From: Oceanimonas aquatica
GTDB lineage: Bacteria; Pseudomonadota; Gammaproteobacteria; Enterobacterales; Aeromonadaceae
NCBI RefSeq assembly: GCF_030732065.1
Contig: NZ_JAVBHX010000004.1
Location: forward strand, 1-64,000
DNA length: 64,000 nt
Direction of reading: 5' to 3'
Below the pieces are notes generated by a model. It saw only the letters and a list, made by a program, of their open reading frames with translations, searched no databases and was not told the DNA's origin. Shown here in pieces: positions 47,411 through 56,452 of the stretch. The stretch's first letter is position 1. Every line of letters begins with the position of its first letter. The position numbers were made by a program, and so were the translations under genes.

Positions 47411-49150
47411 TTAGCCTCGCATGGCTCTTGTTAACAGGCCCAGAATTTCATCAAAAATGCGGTTGTCGGGGCTGTGTTCCAGATCGAGCAACTGGTTGTG
47501 GCGGTAATATCGGCTCAGATCGAGCCCCACTCCCAGTGCGCACAGGCGAATGCGCGGATCCCGGTCGATGCGATCGGCCACCGCCATCAGATGGCTGTCG
47601 AGAATGTCCTGCTCGTTGGTCTGGCGGGTCGCGGTATCCATGGGGCAGCCGTCGGAGATCACCAGCAGCAGGCGCTCGTTCACATCCTCGGCCAGCAGTC
47701 GCTGCTCGGCCCACAGCAAGGCTTCGCCGTCCAGCCCTTCCCGGAACATGTCGCTCTTGAGCAGGGCCGCCAGGCTGCGCCGGGCCCGGCGCCAAGGGGT
47801 ATCGGTACCCTTGTAGACCAGGTGGCAGCGCTCGTTAAGGCGCCCCGGGTTGGCCGGGCGGCCCCGGCGTTGCCAGTCCTTGAGTGGCTTGCCGCCATTC
47901 CAGTGGCCGGTGGTAAAACCGAGCACCTCGGTGCGGGCACCGGTGCGCTCCAGCCCCTGTACCAGCAGGTCGATCAGCATGGCGATATGTTCCATGTGGG
48001 TACGCATGGAGCCGGAGTTGTCCACCAGTATGGTGACCGCGGCATTGGCCTGCCATTCATCCCGGGGTTGCTTGAACACTCGGCGGTCGGCGTGGCTGGT
48101 GACCAGGGTTGATAGCCGGCGGCCATCGAGGCGGCCTTCCTCTTCGCCAAAGCGCCAGCCGTCGTCGTGAGGGCGAGCCAGCAGCCGGCGCAGCTTTTTG
48201 GTGAGGCCATTCAGGTTGAGCCCCTGGGCGCGTATGCGCTCATCCAGCTGCTGACGCAGTCGGGCCAGCAGCTCGGGACGCACCTTTTTGGCGGCCTGCC
48301 ATTCCTTGTCGTACTGGCTGGTAAAAATGCGGTAGCCGGCTTCGCCGTCGCTGTCACGGGTCGAGGCGCCGCCGGCCAGACTGCCGCTCTGATCGCCGTC
48401 GCCATCAAAATCCAGCAGCAGGCCAAAGCCGTTGCCGACCTCTTCCAGCGCGTCCTGATCCTGCTCGCCGTCGGCCAGTTGCTGTTGCAGATCCTCGATC
48501 AGTTCGTTCACGGTCAGGGCGATGGCCCGCGCCTGCTCGCCGTAGGCGGCCTGATCCTCGCGGCAACGCCGGATCCGGCCAAAGGGCTGGCCGATTTCCC
48601 GCAGCAGAAACATGCGGGTCGACTCGATCAGCATCTCGGTACCTTCGTCGATGGGACCGCCACCCATCTGTACCCAGCTCATCATCGACAGGGTAAACAG
48701 CAGCATGCCAAGGTGGCTTTCGGTCTGGCCCGAGGCCAGAAAACGATTGCTCCAGGCGCTGAAACGGTAATGCAGGTTGCGCCGGCTGCCGGGGTGGTGG
48801 GCAGGGACCAGGGATTCGACCCTGAGCTGCTCCAGCAACTCGAATACCAGCCGGGCCACCGGCGGCGCCGGCAGCAGGTGCCGGTGCAACTCGGTGTCAT
48901 GATGGCGCAGGCGCAGGGCAATGGCATCGGCCACGCCCCGACATGAAGCCCAGTCGTCCTGCTGGGCGTTCAGTTGCAGGTGCGGTGCGCGCAGCGGATA
49001 GGCCTTGCCGCGCCATTCCAGCCGGTGGCCCCGGTAGCGCACCGCGGCCTGAGCCGACTGGGCCCGTATCAGCGCCGCGCACAGCTCTTCCAGTCGTTGC
49101 TGGCGGCGCGCCTCGGCGGCCGGATCCGGAGTGTGGTTGGAGTCGGCCAT
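47411..49150 (-). CDS. CobT-like von Willebrand factor A protein
   Basis: A 579-residue protein resembling CobT, the VWA subunit of aerobic cobaltochelatase. The C-terminal VWA has the MIDAS motif DNSGSM with Asp377, and LLVISDGCPMDTATRQTNEQDILDSHL, near-diagnostic of CobT. A central acidic stretch (FDGDGDQSG) is also CobT-like, and an N-terminal domain precedes it. It starts three bases after cobS. CobN and other cobalamin genes are absent from the window, so the client of this pair is open. Confidence 0.82.
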   Translation of the reverse strand: MADSNHTPDPAAEARRQQRLEELCAALIRAQSAQAAVRYRGHRLEWRGKAYPLRAPHLQLNAQQDDWASCRGVADAIALRLRHHDTELHRHLLPAPPVARLVFELLEQLRVESLVPAHHPGSRRNLHYRFSAWSNRFLASGQTESHLGMLLFTLSMMSWVQMGGGPIDEGTEMLIESTRMFLLREIGQPFGRIRRCREDQAAYGEQARAIALTVNELIEDLQQQLADGEQDQDALEEVGNGFGLLLDFDGDGDQSGSLAGGASTRDSDGEAGYRIFTSQYDKEWQAAKKVRPELLARLRQQLDERIRAQGLNLNGLTKKLRRLLARPHDDGWRFGEEEGRLDGRRLSTLVTSHADRRVFKQPRDEWQANAAVTILVDNSGSMRTHMEHIAMLIDLLVQGLERTGARTEVLGFTTGHWNGGKPLKDWQRRGRPANPGRLNERCHLVYKGTDTPWRRARRSLAALLKSDMFREGLDGEALLWAEQRLLAEDVNERLLLVISDGCPMDTATRQTNEQDILDSHLMAVADRIDRDPRIRLCALGVGLDLSRYYRHNQLLDLEHSPDNRIFDEILGLLTRAMRG

Positions 49151-49153
49151 GGT

Positions 49154-50134
49154 TCAGATTGCCGTCAGTTGCAGGGTTTGCGGTTCGATCAGCTCCTCAT
49201 CAAAGCAGCGCTGGTAGTATTCGGCCACCAGCGGACGTTCGGCCTCGTCGCACTTGTTGAGAAACGACAGCCGGAACGCCAGCGCGGCATCATTGAAGAT
49301 CTCGGTGTTTTCGGCCCAGGCGATCAGGGTGCGGGGCGACATCAGGGTGGACAGATCGCCGGCGGCAAAGCCGGCCCGGGTGAGCTCGGCCACCGCCACC
49401 ATGCGGCTGATCAGCTCATGGCCACGGGCGTCGTTATAGCGGGGCACCTTGCCCTGAATGATTTGAATTTCGTCTTCCCGGGGCAGGTAGTCGAGCTTGG
49501 CGACGATGTTCCAGCGATCCATCTGGGCCTGGTTGATTTGCTGGGTGCCGTGATACAGGCCGGTGACGTTGCCCAGGCCCACGGTGTTGGCGGTGGCGAA
49601 CAGACGGAAATTGGGGTTGGGAGTGATCACCTGATTCTGGTCGAGCAGGGTGAACTTACCGTCCTGCTCCAGAATGCGCTGGATCACGAACATCACGTCC
49701 GGGCGGCCGGCGTCGAATTCGTCAAAGATCAGCGCCACCGGCCGGCGCAGCGCCCAGGGCACTATGCCTTCCTGAAAGCGGGTGATCTGCTTGCCTTCCT
49801 CCAGCACGATTGTGTCCTTGCCCACCAGATCCAGACGGCTGATGTGGCCGTCGAGGTTGACCCGCACGCAGGGCCAGTTGAGGCGGGCGGCCACCTGCTC
49901 AATGTGGGTGGACTTGCCGGTGCCGTGCAGGCCCTGCAGCAGCACCCGGCGGTTGCGGGTAAAGCCGGCCAGAATGGCCAGGGTGACATCCGGATTGAAG
50001 CAGTAGTTGGGGTCGATGTCGGGCACGTGTTCGTCTTTGTGCTCGAACACCGGTACCTGCATGTCCACGTCGAGGTTGAACAGTTCGCGTACCGGGCGCA
50101 GCCGGCTGGGGTGGTCGTGAAGAAGATCGGTCAT
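49154..50134 (-). CDS. CobS-like AAA+ ATPase
   Basis: A 326-residue AAA+ protein of the CobS/MoxR type. Walker A GLHGTGKST is at 68-76, Walker B VALIFDEFD near 133-141, and FRLFATANTVGLGNVTGLYHGTQQINQAQMDRW is the CobS sensor region. The N-terminal CobS block (LDVDMQVPVFEHKDEHVPDIDPNYCF) is present. MTDLLHDHPSRL is chosen as start; 12 further residues upstream lack support. CobS drives metal insertion by CobN together with CobT. It forms a two-gene unit with the CobT homologue. Confidence 0.85.
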   Translation of the reverse strand: MTDLLHDHPSRLRPVRELFNLDVDMQVPVFEHKDEHVPDIDPNYCFNPDVTLAILAGFTRNRRVLLQGLHGTGKSTHIEQVAARLNWPCVRVNLDGHISRLDLVGKDTIVLEEGKQITRFQEGIVPWALRRPVALIFDEFDAGRPDVMFVIQRILEQDGKFTLLDQNQVITPNPNFRLFATANTVGLGNVTGLYHGTQQINQAQMDRWNIVAKLDYLPREDEIQIIQGKVPRYNDARGHELISRMVAVAELTRAGFAAGDLSTLMSPRTLIAWAENTEIFNDAALAFRLSFLNKCDEAERPLVAEYYQRCFDEELIEPQTLQLTAI

Positions 50135-50246
50135 GGCACTGGCCTCGCTGGCAACGGCTAAGAATAACAAAGTGTTAACACACTCTAACTGTCACCGAAG
50201 CCCTGAACAGGGCCAGTTGCGCGGCGGCCATATGGCCAGTGTGCTC

Positions 50247-52019
50247 TCAGTCTGCTTCGTTGGGCTGCCCCGGCGGCCGAATATGACATTCCCTGAAAAT
50301 ACGGGCGGTACAGGTGCGGCACACGTCCGCATCCAGCTGATCGTAAATGCGGTGGATGGCCTGGCCCTTGTTGATAAACACATGGTCCCGGCGAATGTCA
50401 TCGAGCCGGTTGTTGCGCAGCAAAAAGCGCAGCACCCCTTCGCGCAGGTTGCACAGGTAAAGGTCGCCGCCCAGCTCGCGCCGGCGCTCGGCCTCCTGCA
50501 CCAGCATGTCGGCACCCACCATGTCGACGAAGTTGATGCCGTTGCCCACAATCAGCAGCCTGGGCTCGCGAATGGCCTGCAGGTATTCCTGCACATGGTT
50601 GACCGCGCCAAAGAACAGCGAGCCTTCAATGCGGATCACTCTGAGCTGGGGGCAGTAGGGCAGGCGGCGGCGTTCGGCGTTAACAAAAAACGGATGCTTG
50701 CTGTCGGGGTCGGGCAGAATCGACACCACCCGCGGGGTGGAGGTGCGCTTGAGGTAGAACACCAGCGACAGGATCACCCCGGTGTAAATGGCAAATTCCA
50801 GCTCCACCAGCAGGGTGGCGGCAAAGGTGGCGGTGAGCACCGTGGCCTCGGAGCGGGAGCCGCGAATAATCATGCCAATATGACGAAAGTCGATCAGGTT
50901 CCAGGCTACCACCAGCAGCAGGCCGGCCATGGCCGGGCGGGGCAGCCAGGTGGTAATACCGGGGATCAGCAGAACGATCAGCAGCAAAAAACCGGACGCG
51001 AAAATGGCCGCCATGGGGGTGCGGGCGCCGGAGGTGTAATTGATGCCGGAACGGCTGAAGGAGCCCGACGAGGCGTAACAGGAGAAAAAGGCGCCCACTA
51101 TGTTCGACAGCCCCTGGCCGATGAACTCCTGGTTGTCGTCCAGACGCTGATGCGAGCGGCTGGCAATGGCCCGGGAAATGGCGGCGGCTTCCACCAGCCC
51201 CAGCAGGCTGATGGCCAGTGCTCCCGGGGCCAGAGCGCTGATGCTCGCCAGGCTGAAATCAGGCAGGCTTAAGGGCGGCAGGCCGGAAGGAATGGCCCCC
51301 ACCAGGGCGATGTGCTCATGAGCCGGATCGATCATCACCGCCAGTCCGCTGGCCAGGGCCAGGGCAATCAGCATATTGGGCCAGCGCGGTCGCCAGCGCT
51401 TGATCGCTACGCACACCGCCACGGTAAACAGCGCCACCGACAGGCTGTAATAGTCCACTTCCCGTAAATGATGCAGCAATTGCCACCAGGTGCCGGTGAC
51501 ACTGCCGTTACTCTCGATGGCAACACCGAGCAGGGTGGGCAGCTGACTGGAGGCGATCACCACGGCGGCGCCGGCGGTAAAGCCGATCACCACCGACTGG
51601 GACACAAAATTCACCAGCACCCCGAGCCGGGCCAGGGCCAGCACCAGCTGAAATACCCCCTTCATCAGTGTCAGGGTCAGGGCGAGGGCAATAAAGGTGG
51701 CGGTGCCGGGCTCGGCCAGCGGGCTGACCGAGGTAAACACCACCACCGACATGGCGGCAGTGGGCCCGGAAATCAGGTGCCAGGACGAGCCAAACAGGGC
51801 GGCGATCACGGCGGGAATAATGGCGGCATACAGGCCGTATTCCGGCGGCAGGCCGGCGATCAGGGCATAGGCTACCCCCTGGGGCAGCACCACAATGGCG
51901 TTGGTCAGGCCGGACTGGGCGTCGGACCGCAGGCTGTTGCCATTGACCCGGGGCCACCAGTCGAGAAAGGGCAGCAGGCGCTGCATGCGGGAAAAATAGC
52001 CGGCCGTCGGCTCGGGCAT
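50247..52019 (-). CDS. SulP family anion transporter with STAS domain (second copy)
   Basis: A 590-residue membrane protein. GLTNAIVVLPQGVAYALIAGLPPEYGLYAAI is the SulP core; about 12 membrane segments precede a C-terminal STAS domain from about 440 (RVIRIEGSLFFGAVNHVQEYL). The C-terminus carries extra cysteines (DADVCRTCTARIFREC). Start MPEPTAGYF follows CAGGAGAC. Substrate unknown; being near the taurine locus, sulfate is one candidate. Divergent from the ALDH-like gene. Confidence 0.85.
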   Translation of the reverse strand: MPEPTAGYFSRMQRLLPFLDWWPRVNGNSLRSDAQSGLTNAIVVLPQGVAYALIAGLPPEYGLYAAIIPAVIAALFGSSWHLISGPTAAMSVVVFTSVSPLAEPGTATFIALALTLTLMKGVFQLVLALARLGVLVNFVSQSVVIGFTAGAAVVIASSQLPTLLGVAIESNGSVTGTWWQLLHHLREVDYYSLSVALFTVAVCVAIKRWRPRWPNMLIALALASGLAVMIDPAHEHIALVGAIPSGLPPLSLPDFSLASISALAPGALAISLLGLVEAAAISRAIASRSHQRLDDNQEFIGQGLSNIVGAFFSCYASSGSFSRSGINYTSGARTPMAAIFASGFLLLIVLLIPGITTWLPRPAMAGLLLVVAWNLIDFRHIGMIIRGSRSEATVLTATFAATLLVELEFAIYTGVILSLVFYLKRTSTPRVVSILPDPDSKHPFFVNAERRRLPYCPQLRVIRIEGSLFFGAVNHVQEYLQAIREPRLLIVGNGINFVDMVGADMLVQEAERRRELGGDLYLCNLREGVLRFLLRNNRLDDIRRDHVFINKGQAIHRIYDQLDADVCRTCTARIFRECHIRPPGQPNEAD

Positions 52020-52186
52020 GGGAATTGTCTCCTGGTTCCATACAACAGAGGCAACTGGCCTTTGCGGGCCGGTTAACCCTTGATTAACGTCGGTGAAAAC
52101 GTGGTACCGAGTGCCACCACAGCATTCAGTATACCAGCCGATTTCGTTGCCGAGGGCGCGGTGAGCCCTGCACAAGGAGCCGTGTT

Positions 52187-53512
52187 ATGACCTTTGTTTC
52201 CTTTGATCCCAGTTCTGGCCGCGTGCTGGCTCATCATGCCTGCCTGAGCGGACCCGGCCTGGAGCAATGCCTGACCCGGGCCCATGAGGCCACGCTGGAC
52301 TGGCAGCAAGTGACGCCCGCCGAACGGGCGGCGCTGTTGTTCCGGCTGGCCTCCACCCTGTCGGCAAAGCGCGAGTCCCTGGCCCGGGAGCTGAGTCTGG
52401 AAACCGGCACCCTGCTGGCCGACTGCCTGCAGGAGGTGGAGCGTTGCGCCGAGGAGTGTGCCCATTTTGCCGCTCATGGCCAGGCCATGCTGCCGTCGGC
52501 GCGCAGCCAGGTCAGTCAGCTTCCTCTGGGGCTGATGCTGGCGCTCACCGCCGGACCGGCGCCCTTGTGGCAATGCTTTCGCTTGCTGGTGCCTGCGCTG
52601 ATGGCCGGCAATGGCCTGTTACTGAAGCCGGCGGAGCATCTGTCCCGCTTTGTGACCTTGCTGGAACGGCTGATGGTCGAGGCCGAGGTGCCGGAAGGGC
52701 TGGTGACCCCGCTGCGGATCTCCAAGGAGCAGGTGGCCGGACTGGTGGCGGACTCGCGCATCGGCGGCCTGGCCTACAGTGGCGAGCGCAAGGGCGGGGC
52801 GGCCATGGCGGCCCTGGCCGGCGCTCAGCTCAAGCCGGTGCGGCTTGAGCTGGTTCAGGCGGATCTGCAACTGGTGCTGGACGACGCCGCGCTGGAGCCG
52901 GCGGTGGAATCGGTGCTGAACAGCTGTTTTCGTTACCGGGCCAGCTGGCGCCAGAGCGAGGGTGGTGTGCTGATCACCCCCGGGCTGGCAGAAGCCTTTC
53001 TGGAGCTGCTGACCGCCCGGCTGGCTCAGCTTCACCCGGGGCAGCCCGACGACCTGGGCGTGGAGCTGGGGCCGCTGGCCAAGAGCGGCCAGCGGGAATG
53101 GCTGGAGCGTCAGCTGCGCGAGGCCGAACGCCGGGGCGGGCGCATTCGCTGCGGCGGTTACCTGCCTGACGAAGAAGGCTGGTATTACCCGCCCACCTTG
53201 ATCGAGGGTGATGATCCGGCCATGACGCTGTTTCCCGCCTGGCCCGCCGGTCCGCTCTGTGGCGTATTGCGGGTGGCGGACGACGCGGCCATGGTGGCGC
53301 TGTGCCGGCAATTGCCGCCCGATGGCATGGCGTCCATCTGGACTCAGGATCGCGCTCGCGGCGAGCAGCTGGCCCGGGCGCTGCCCTTTGATCTGTGTCG
53401 GGTCAATCCGGATCCTTACCATGGCCGGCATTGGCCGCCGCACTCCGATCCGGCCCAGCGGCCGGCGCTGAAAGAGTTCTGCCGGGCCAAAACCGTGCTG
53501 GTTTCAGCCTGA
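52187..53512 (+). CDS. Degenerate aldehyde dehydrogenase homologue, catalytic Cys absent
   Basis: A 441-residue ALDH-fold protein most like short SSADH-type enzymes. Recognisable blocks are PLGLMLALTAGPAPLWQCFRLLVPALMAGNGLLLKPAEH and the Glu221 region LKPVRLELVQADLQLVL. In the usual NSGQxCxAxxR segment it reads NSCFRYRASWR, putting Tyr250 where the nucleophilic Cys should be; the PWN motif Asn is also lost. Cys247 lies three residues earlier. The frame is intact and the start is well placed, so this is more likely a pseudoenzyme than a decaying gene. Confidence 0.75.
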   Translation: MTFVSFDPSSGRVLAHHACLSGPGLEQCLTRAHEATLDWQQVTPAERAALLFRLASTLSAKRESLARELSLETGTLLADCLQEVERCAEECAHFAAHGQAMLPSARSQVSQLPLGLMLALTAGPAPLWQCFRLLVPALMAGNGLLLKPAEHLSRFVTLLERLMVEAEVPEGLVTPLRISKEQVAGLVADSRIGGLAYSGERKGGAAMAALAGAQLKPVRLELVQADLQLVLDDAALEPAVESVLNSCFRYRASWRQSEGGVLITPGLAEAFLELLTARLAQLHPGQPDDLGVELGPLAKSGQREWLERQLREAERRGGRIRCGGYLPDEEGWYYPPTLIEGDDPAMTLFPAWPAGPLCGVLRVADDAAMVALCRQLPPDGMASIWTQDRARGEQLARALPFDLCRVNPDPYHGRHWPPHSDPAQRPALKEFCRAKTVLVSA

Positions 53513-53525
53513 CTTCGTCAGGCTG
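53505..53525 (+). terminator. Hairpin over the ALDH-like stop codon
   Basis: CAGCCTGA-CTTCG-TCAGGCTG, a perfect 8-bp stem that includes the stop codon. No T run follows, so termination efficiency is uncertain. Confidence 0.5.
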
Positions 53526-53708
53526 CTGGTGCCAGCGAAAAGGCTGAACTGGCCCTGTTCATTCTTTCCGGGGCGGGCTAGACTTCTCGGCCTGTTGCTC
53601 GACCCGGCCCGCGTGTCGGCGCTGCTCAAGGAAGAAGGCCTGAAGCAACAGTTTTCTCCGCAAGAAGTGCGGGATTGTGTTGAATAATGAACTTCCGAGT
53701 GAGCAGCA

Positions 53709-54113
53709 ATGAGCAATCAGTATCCCACCCTTACCCAGATGGGTATCACCTCTTTTGACAACATCAGCCGCTACCAGCTTCGTCGCGAAGGCCGGGCGGA
53801 TGTACTCAAGATTTATTACCACAGACCCAAGGGCTCGCTGTTGTCGCGCAGCAAGAAGTTTACCTTTGCCCGCCCCAAATCACTGGGTCCGGTGGAGTTT
53901 CAGAAAACCGAGCAGTGGCACCAGCTGGAAGACACCAGCCCGGTATTGCGCCAGGCCTTGCTGGAGCTGCACACCCTGCTGGGCAGCGAGGTGCGCACCG
54001 ATGACACCACCGCCGACACCAAAAAGCAGTTGCTGGCGGATCTGGAGCACATGGAAAGGGTCATGCAGGACAAGCTGGACGAACTGCGCCGTCAGATAGA
54101 AGCGCTGAAGTAA
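53709..54113 (+). CDS. DUF3461 family protein
   Basis: A 134-residue soluble protein. YPTLTQMGITSFDNISRYQLRREGRADVLKIYY and the C-terminal heptad-like helix LADLEHMERVMQDKLDELRRQIEAL are typical of DUF3461, a conserved gammaproteobacterial family without assigned function. The helix predicts a coiled coil. A paralogue lies 500 bases downstream at 54613. Confidence 0.85.
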   Translation: MSNQYPTLTQMGITSFDNISRYQLRREGRADVLKIYYHRPKGSLLSRSKKFTFARPKSLGPVEFQKTEQWHQLEDTSPVLRQALLELHTLLGSEVRTDDTTADTKKQLLADLEHMERVMQDKLDELRRQIEALK

Positions 54114-54121
54114 TCACATAC

Positions 54122-54152
54122 AATAACGCCATGCCTTGCGCATGGCGTTATT
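54122..54152. terminator. Bidirectional terminator after DUF3461
   Basis: AATAACGCCATG and CATGGCGTTATT are exact inverted repeats between two convergent genes, with T-rich sequence on the plus side. Confidence 0.8.
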
Positions 54153-54156
54153 GTTT

Positions 54157-54405
54157 TCAGGCCTGGGCCGCCTGCTGCTGACGCAGCATGGATTCCGCCA
54201 TTTTCTTGCCAAACAGCTCCATCACAGCGTCTTCGTCGTCGCCGGCTTCCTGCAGGGCCGCCACCATGGCTTCCAGGGTGGGCTGGGTCTTTTCCACCAG
54301 CTGCTGAACATACTGCTCCGCGCTGACGCGGGTCAGGGCCTCGTATTCTTCAAACAGTGCCGCGAGCTCCGGGCTCAGTTCCAGGGTAAGAGAATTTGCT
54401 GCCAT
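54157..54405 (-). CDS. Small hypothetical protein
   Basis: An 82-residue, mostly helical and acidic protein (LTLELSPELAALFEEYEALTRVSAEQYVQQLVEKTQPTLEAMV). I do not recognise the family. AAGGAG before the ATG is strong, and the frame ends against a good terminator, both supporting a real gene. It is convergent with the first DUF3461 gene and divergent from the second. Confidence 0.72.
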   Translation of the reverse strand: MAANSLTLELSPELAALFEEYEALTRVSAEQYVQQLVEKTQPTLEAMVAALQEAGDDEDAVMELFGKKMAESMLRQQQAAQA

Positions 54406-54612
54406 GACGGCTCCTTGTCTTTGTTGTATTCACAGGTAGTGGTTCCCACTCTAGAAGTGCTCCTGCCCCGGCATTAGCACCAGCCGGCGGCATTCAATAG
54501 GGCCAGCTGGTCTCATTCCCCACCGGTAACTGGCTCTAGCGTCCAGCAGCACAAATAGCTAGCCTTTCGGTTAATGAGATGTAAATGATTTGTGTGAATG
54601 ACGGAGGTTGTT

Positions 54613-54951
54613 ATGAGTCAGGCTTACCCCACGCTCGCTGCCATGGGCATTGAGAACATCAATGCCATCAGCCGTTTTCGTCTGCGTGACGCTGATGATC
54701 ACAAGGAGCTGAAAGTCTGGTTTGAGCACGCAGCGGACTCCTGTCAGCCCAGCAGCCTCAAGTTCCGTTTTCCGCAAGTGATCGACCGGGAAGTGGCCAA
54801 AACCCTGGATGCAGCCATTGAAGAGCTGGAGCAACTGCTCGGCCGGGAAAGCTCCCGGGAGCGGCTGTTGCTGGAGCTGGGCCGGTTTGAACAGGTGATG
54901 AACGACAAGATGAACGAGCTGCGTCAGCGCATGAGCCGCCTGGCGGGGTGA
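54613..54951 (+). CDS. DUF3461-like protein (shorter paralogue)
   Basis: A 112-residue protein similar to the one at 53709: YPTLAAMGIENINAISRFRLRDADDHKELKVWF and the closing helix LELGRFEQVMNDKMNELRQRMSRL align well. Internal sequence is shorter. ACGGAGGTTG precedes ATG 54613; a start 15 bases earlier lacks this. Function unknown. Probably from an old duplication. Confidence 0.8.
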   Translation: MSQAYPTLAAMGIENINAISRFRLRDADDHKELKVWFEHAADSCQPSSLKFRFPQVIDREVAKTLDAAIEELEQLLGRESSRERLLLELGRFEQVMNDKMNELRQRMSRLAG

Positions 54952-54969
54952 GACGAGTCCGCCGGAAAT

Positions 54970-55000
54970 AAAAAAGCCACCGCATTGCGGTGGCTTTTTA
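54970..55000. terminator. Bidirectional terminator between DUF3461 and the NCS2 permease
   Basis: AAAAAGCCACCGCA and TGCGGTGGCTTTTT form a strong stem with T runs on both strands. Confidence 0.9.
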
Positions 55001-55017
55001 CATTCAGTGGCAACGGC

Positions 55018-56361
55018 TTACATAAAGATAAACTTGGCCACGAAGATGGCACTCAGCACATACACTCCCAGCGAGACCCTGGCGGCCTGGCCGGTGGCCA
55101 CTTTCAGCACCGTGTAGGCGATGAAGCCCATGGCGATGCCGTTGGCGATGGAGAAGGTCAGCGGCATCATCAGGGCGGTGATGGCGGCCGGGGCCATTTC
55201 GGTGTAGTCGTGCCACTCGATGTTGGCCAGGCTGCTGGTCATCAGAAAGGCCACATAGATCAGGGCGCCGGCGGTGGCGTAGGGGGGCACCATACCGGCC
55301 AGCGGCGCCAGAAAGAGCGACAGCAGAAACAGCGCGGCAATGGTCACCGCGGTCAGGCCGGTACGGCCACCGGCGGCCACGCCGGCGGAGCTTTCCACGT
55401 AGCTGGTCACCGGCGGGCAGCCCACAAAGGTACCGATCACGGACGAGGCACTGTCGGCCTTGAGGGATTTTTTCAGGCCTTCAATGGTGCCGTCGGGGCG
55501 GCGCAGGTGAGCGCGTTCGGCCACGCCCATCAGGGTGCCGGCGGTGTCGAACATGTTCACAAACAAAAACGCCAGGATCACGGTGATCATGCCCACGTCC
55601 AGGGCGCCCATGATGTCGAGCTTGAACAGGGTGGGGGACAGGCTCGGCGGCGCGGCAAAAATGCCGTTGTATTCCACAATGCCCATGCCCAGACCGATGA
55701 GGGTGGTACCCAGCACGCCGATCAGCACGGCGCCGAAGATCTTGCGATGCGCCAGTACGGCAATAATCAGAAAGCAGGCAACGGCCAGCCAGGCCGGGGG
55801 CTGGGTCAGATCACCCGTGGTCAGCAGGGTGACCGGGCTGTCGGCGATGATGCCGGCGGTTTTCAGGCCGATAAAGCCCAGAAACAGGCCCACACCGGCG
55901 GTCATGGCATAGCGCAGCGACTGGGGAATGGCGTCGAGCACCCATTCACGAATCTTCCAGAAGCTCATGGCGGTAAAAATGATGCCGGACCAGAACACGG
56001 CACCCAGTGCCACTTCCCAGCTATAGCCCATCTCGCCGACCACGGTAAAGGCAAAGAAGGCGTTCAGGCCCATGCCCGGGGCCAGGCCCACCGGCCAGTT
56101 GGCGTAGAGTCCCATAAACAGGGTGGCGATGGCGGCACCGATACAGGTGGCGACAAATACGGCTCCCGCGTCCATGCCGGAGGCAGACATGATATTGGGG
56201 TTAACAAAAATGATGTACGCCATGGTGATAAAGGTCGTCAGACCAGCCACCAGCTCGGTTTTGACCGTGGTGCCATGGGCGCTCAGTTTGAACAGTCTGT
56301 CCAGGAGTCCCGGTGAAGCCGGGAGGGGGTGAGAGGTTGGCTCGTGCTTGGCGTGTTCCAT
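55018..56361 (-). CDS. NCS2 family purine permease (AzgA/GhxP-like)
   Basis: A 447-residue inner-membrane protein with about 13-14 membrane segments. GLTTFITMAYIIFVNPNIM, GLAPGMGLNAFFAFTVV and FVNMFDTAGTLMGVAERA are hallmarks of the AzgA (hypoxanthine-guanine-adenine) branch of NCS2. Proton-coupled uptake of a purine base would supply guaD and xdhABC. It is co-directional with uraH, whose gene lies 91 bases upstream, so they probably form one unit. Confidence 0.9.
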   Translation of the reverse strand: MEHAKHEPTSHPLPASPGLLDRLFKLSAHGTTVKTELVAGLTTFITMAYIIFVNPNIMSASGMDAGAVFVATCIGAAIATLFMGLYANWPVGLAPGMGLNAFFAFTVVGEMGYSWEVALGAVFWSGIIFTAMSFWKIREWVLDAIPQSLRYAMTAGVGLFLGFIGLKTAGIIADSPVTLLTTGDLTQPPAWLAVACFLIIAVLAHRKIFGAVLIGVLGTTLIGLGMGIVEYNGIFAAPPSLSPTLFKLDIMGALDVGMITVILAFLFVNMFDTAGTLMGVAERAHLRRPDGTIEGLKKSLKADSASSVIGTFVGCPPVTSYVESSAGVAAGGRTGLTAVTIAALFLLSLFLAPLAGMVPPYATAGALIYVAFLMTSSLANIEWHDYTEMAPAAITALMMPLTFSIANGIAMGFIAYTVLKVATGQAARVSLGVYVLSAIFVAKFIFM

Positions 56362-56452
56362 AACCGGAAGTCCTCGTGGGTAATGTGCAGACTGCTCATG
56401 CCGCCAGTCGTTCCCTGGGCCGGCGGCATGAGCAGGAGCCGTCTGCGACCCT

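Noticed and set aside
53538-53687. Small open frame ending LKEEGLKQQFSPQEVRDCVE before the first DUF3461 gene
   Set aside because: The composition looks somewhat coding, but there is no ATG or GTG with a ribosome-binding site in a sensible place, and I do not recognise the product. It could be a decayed fragment.
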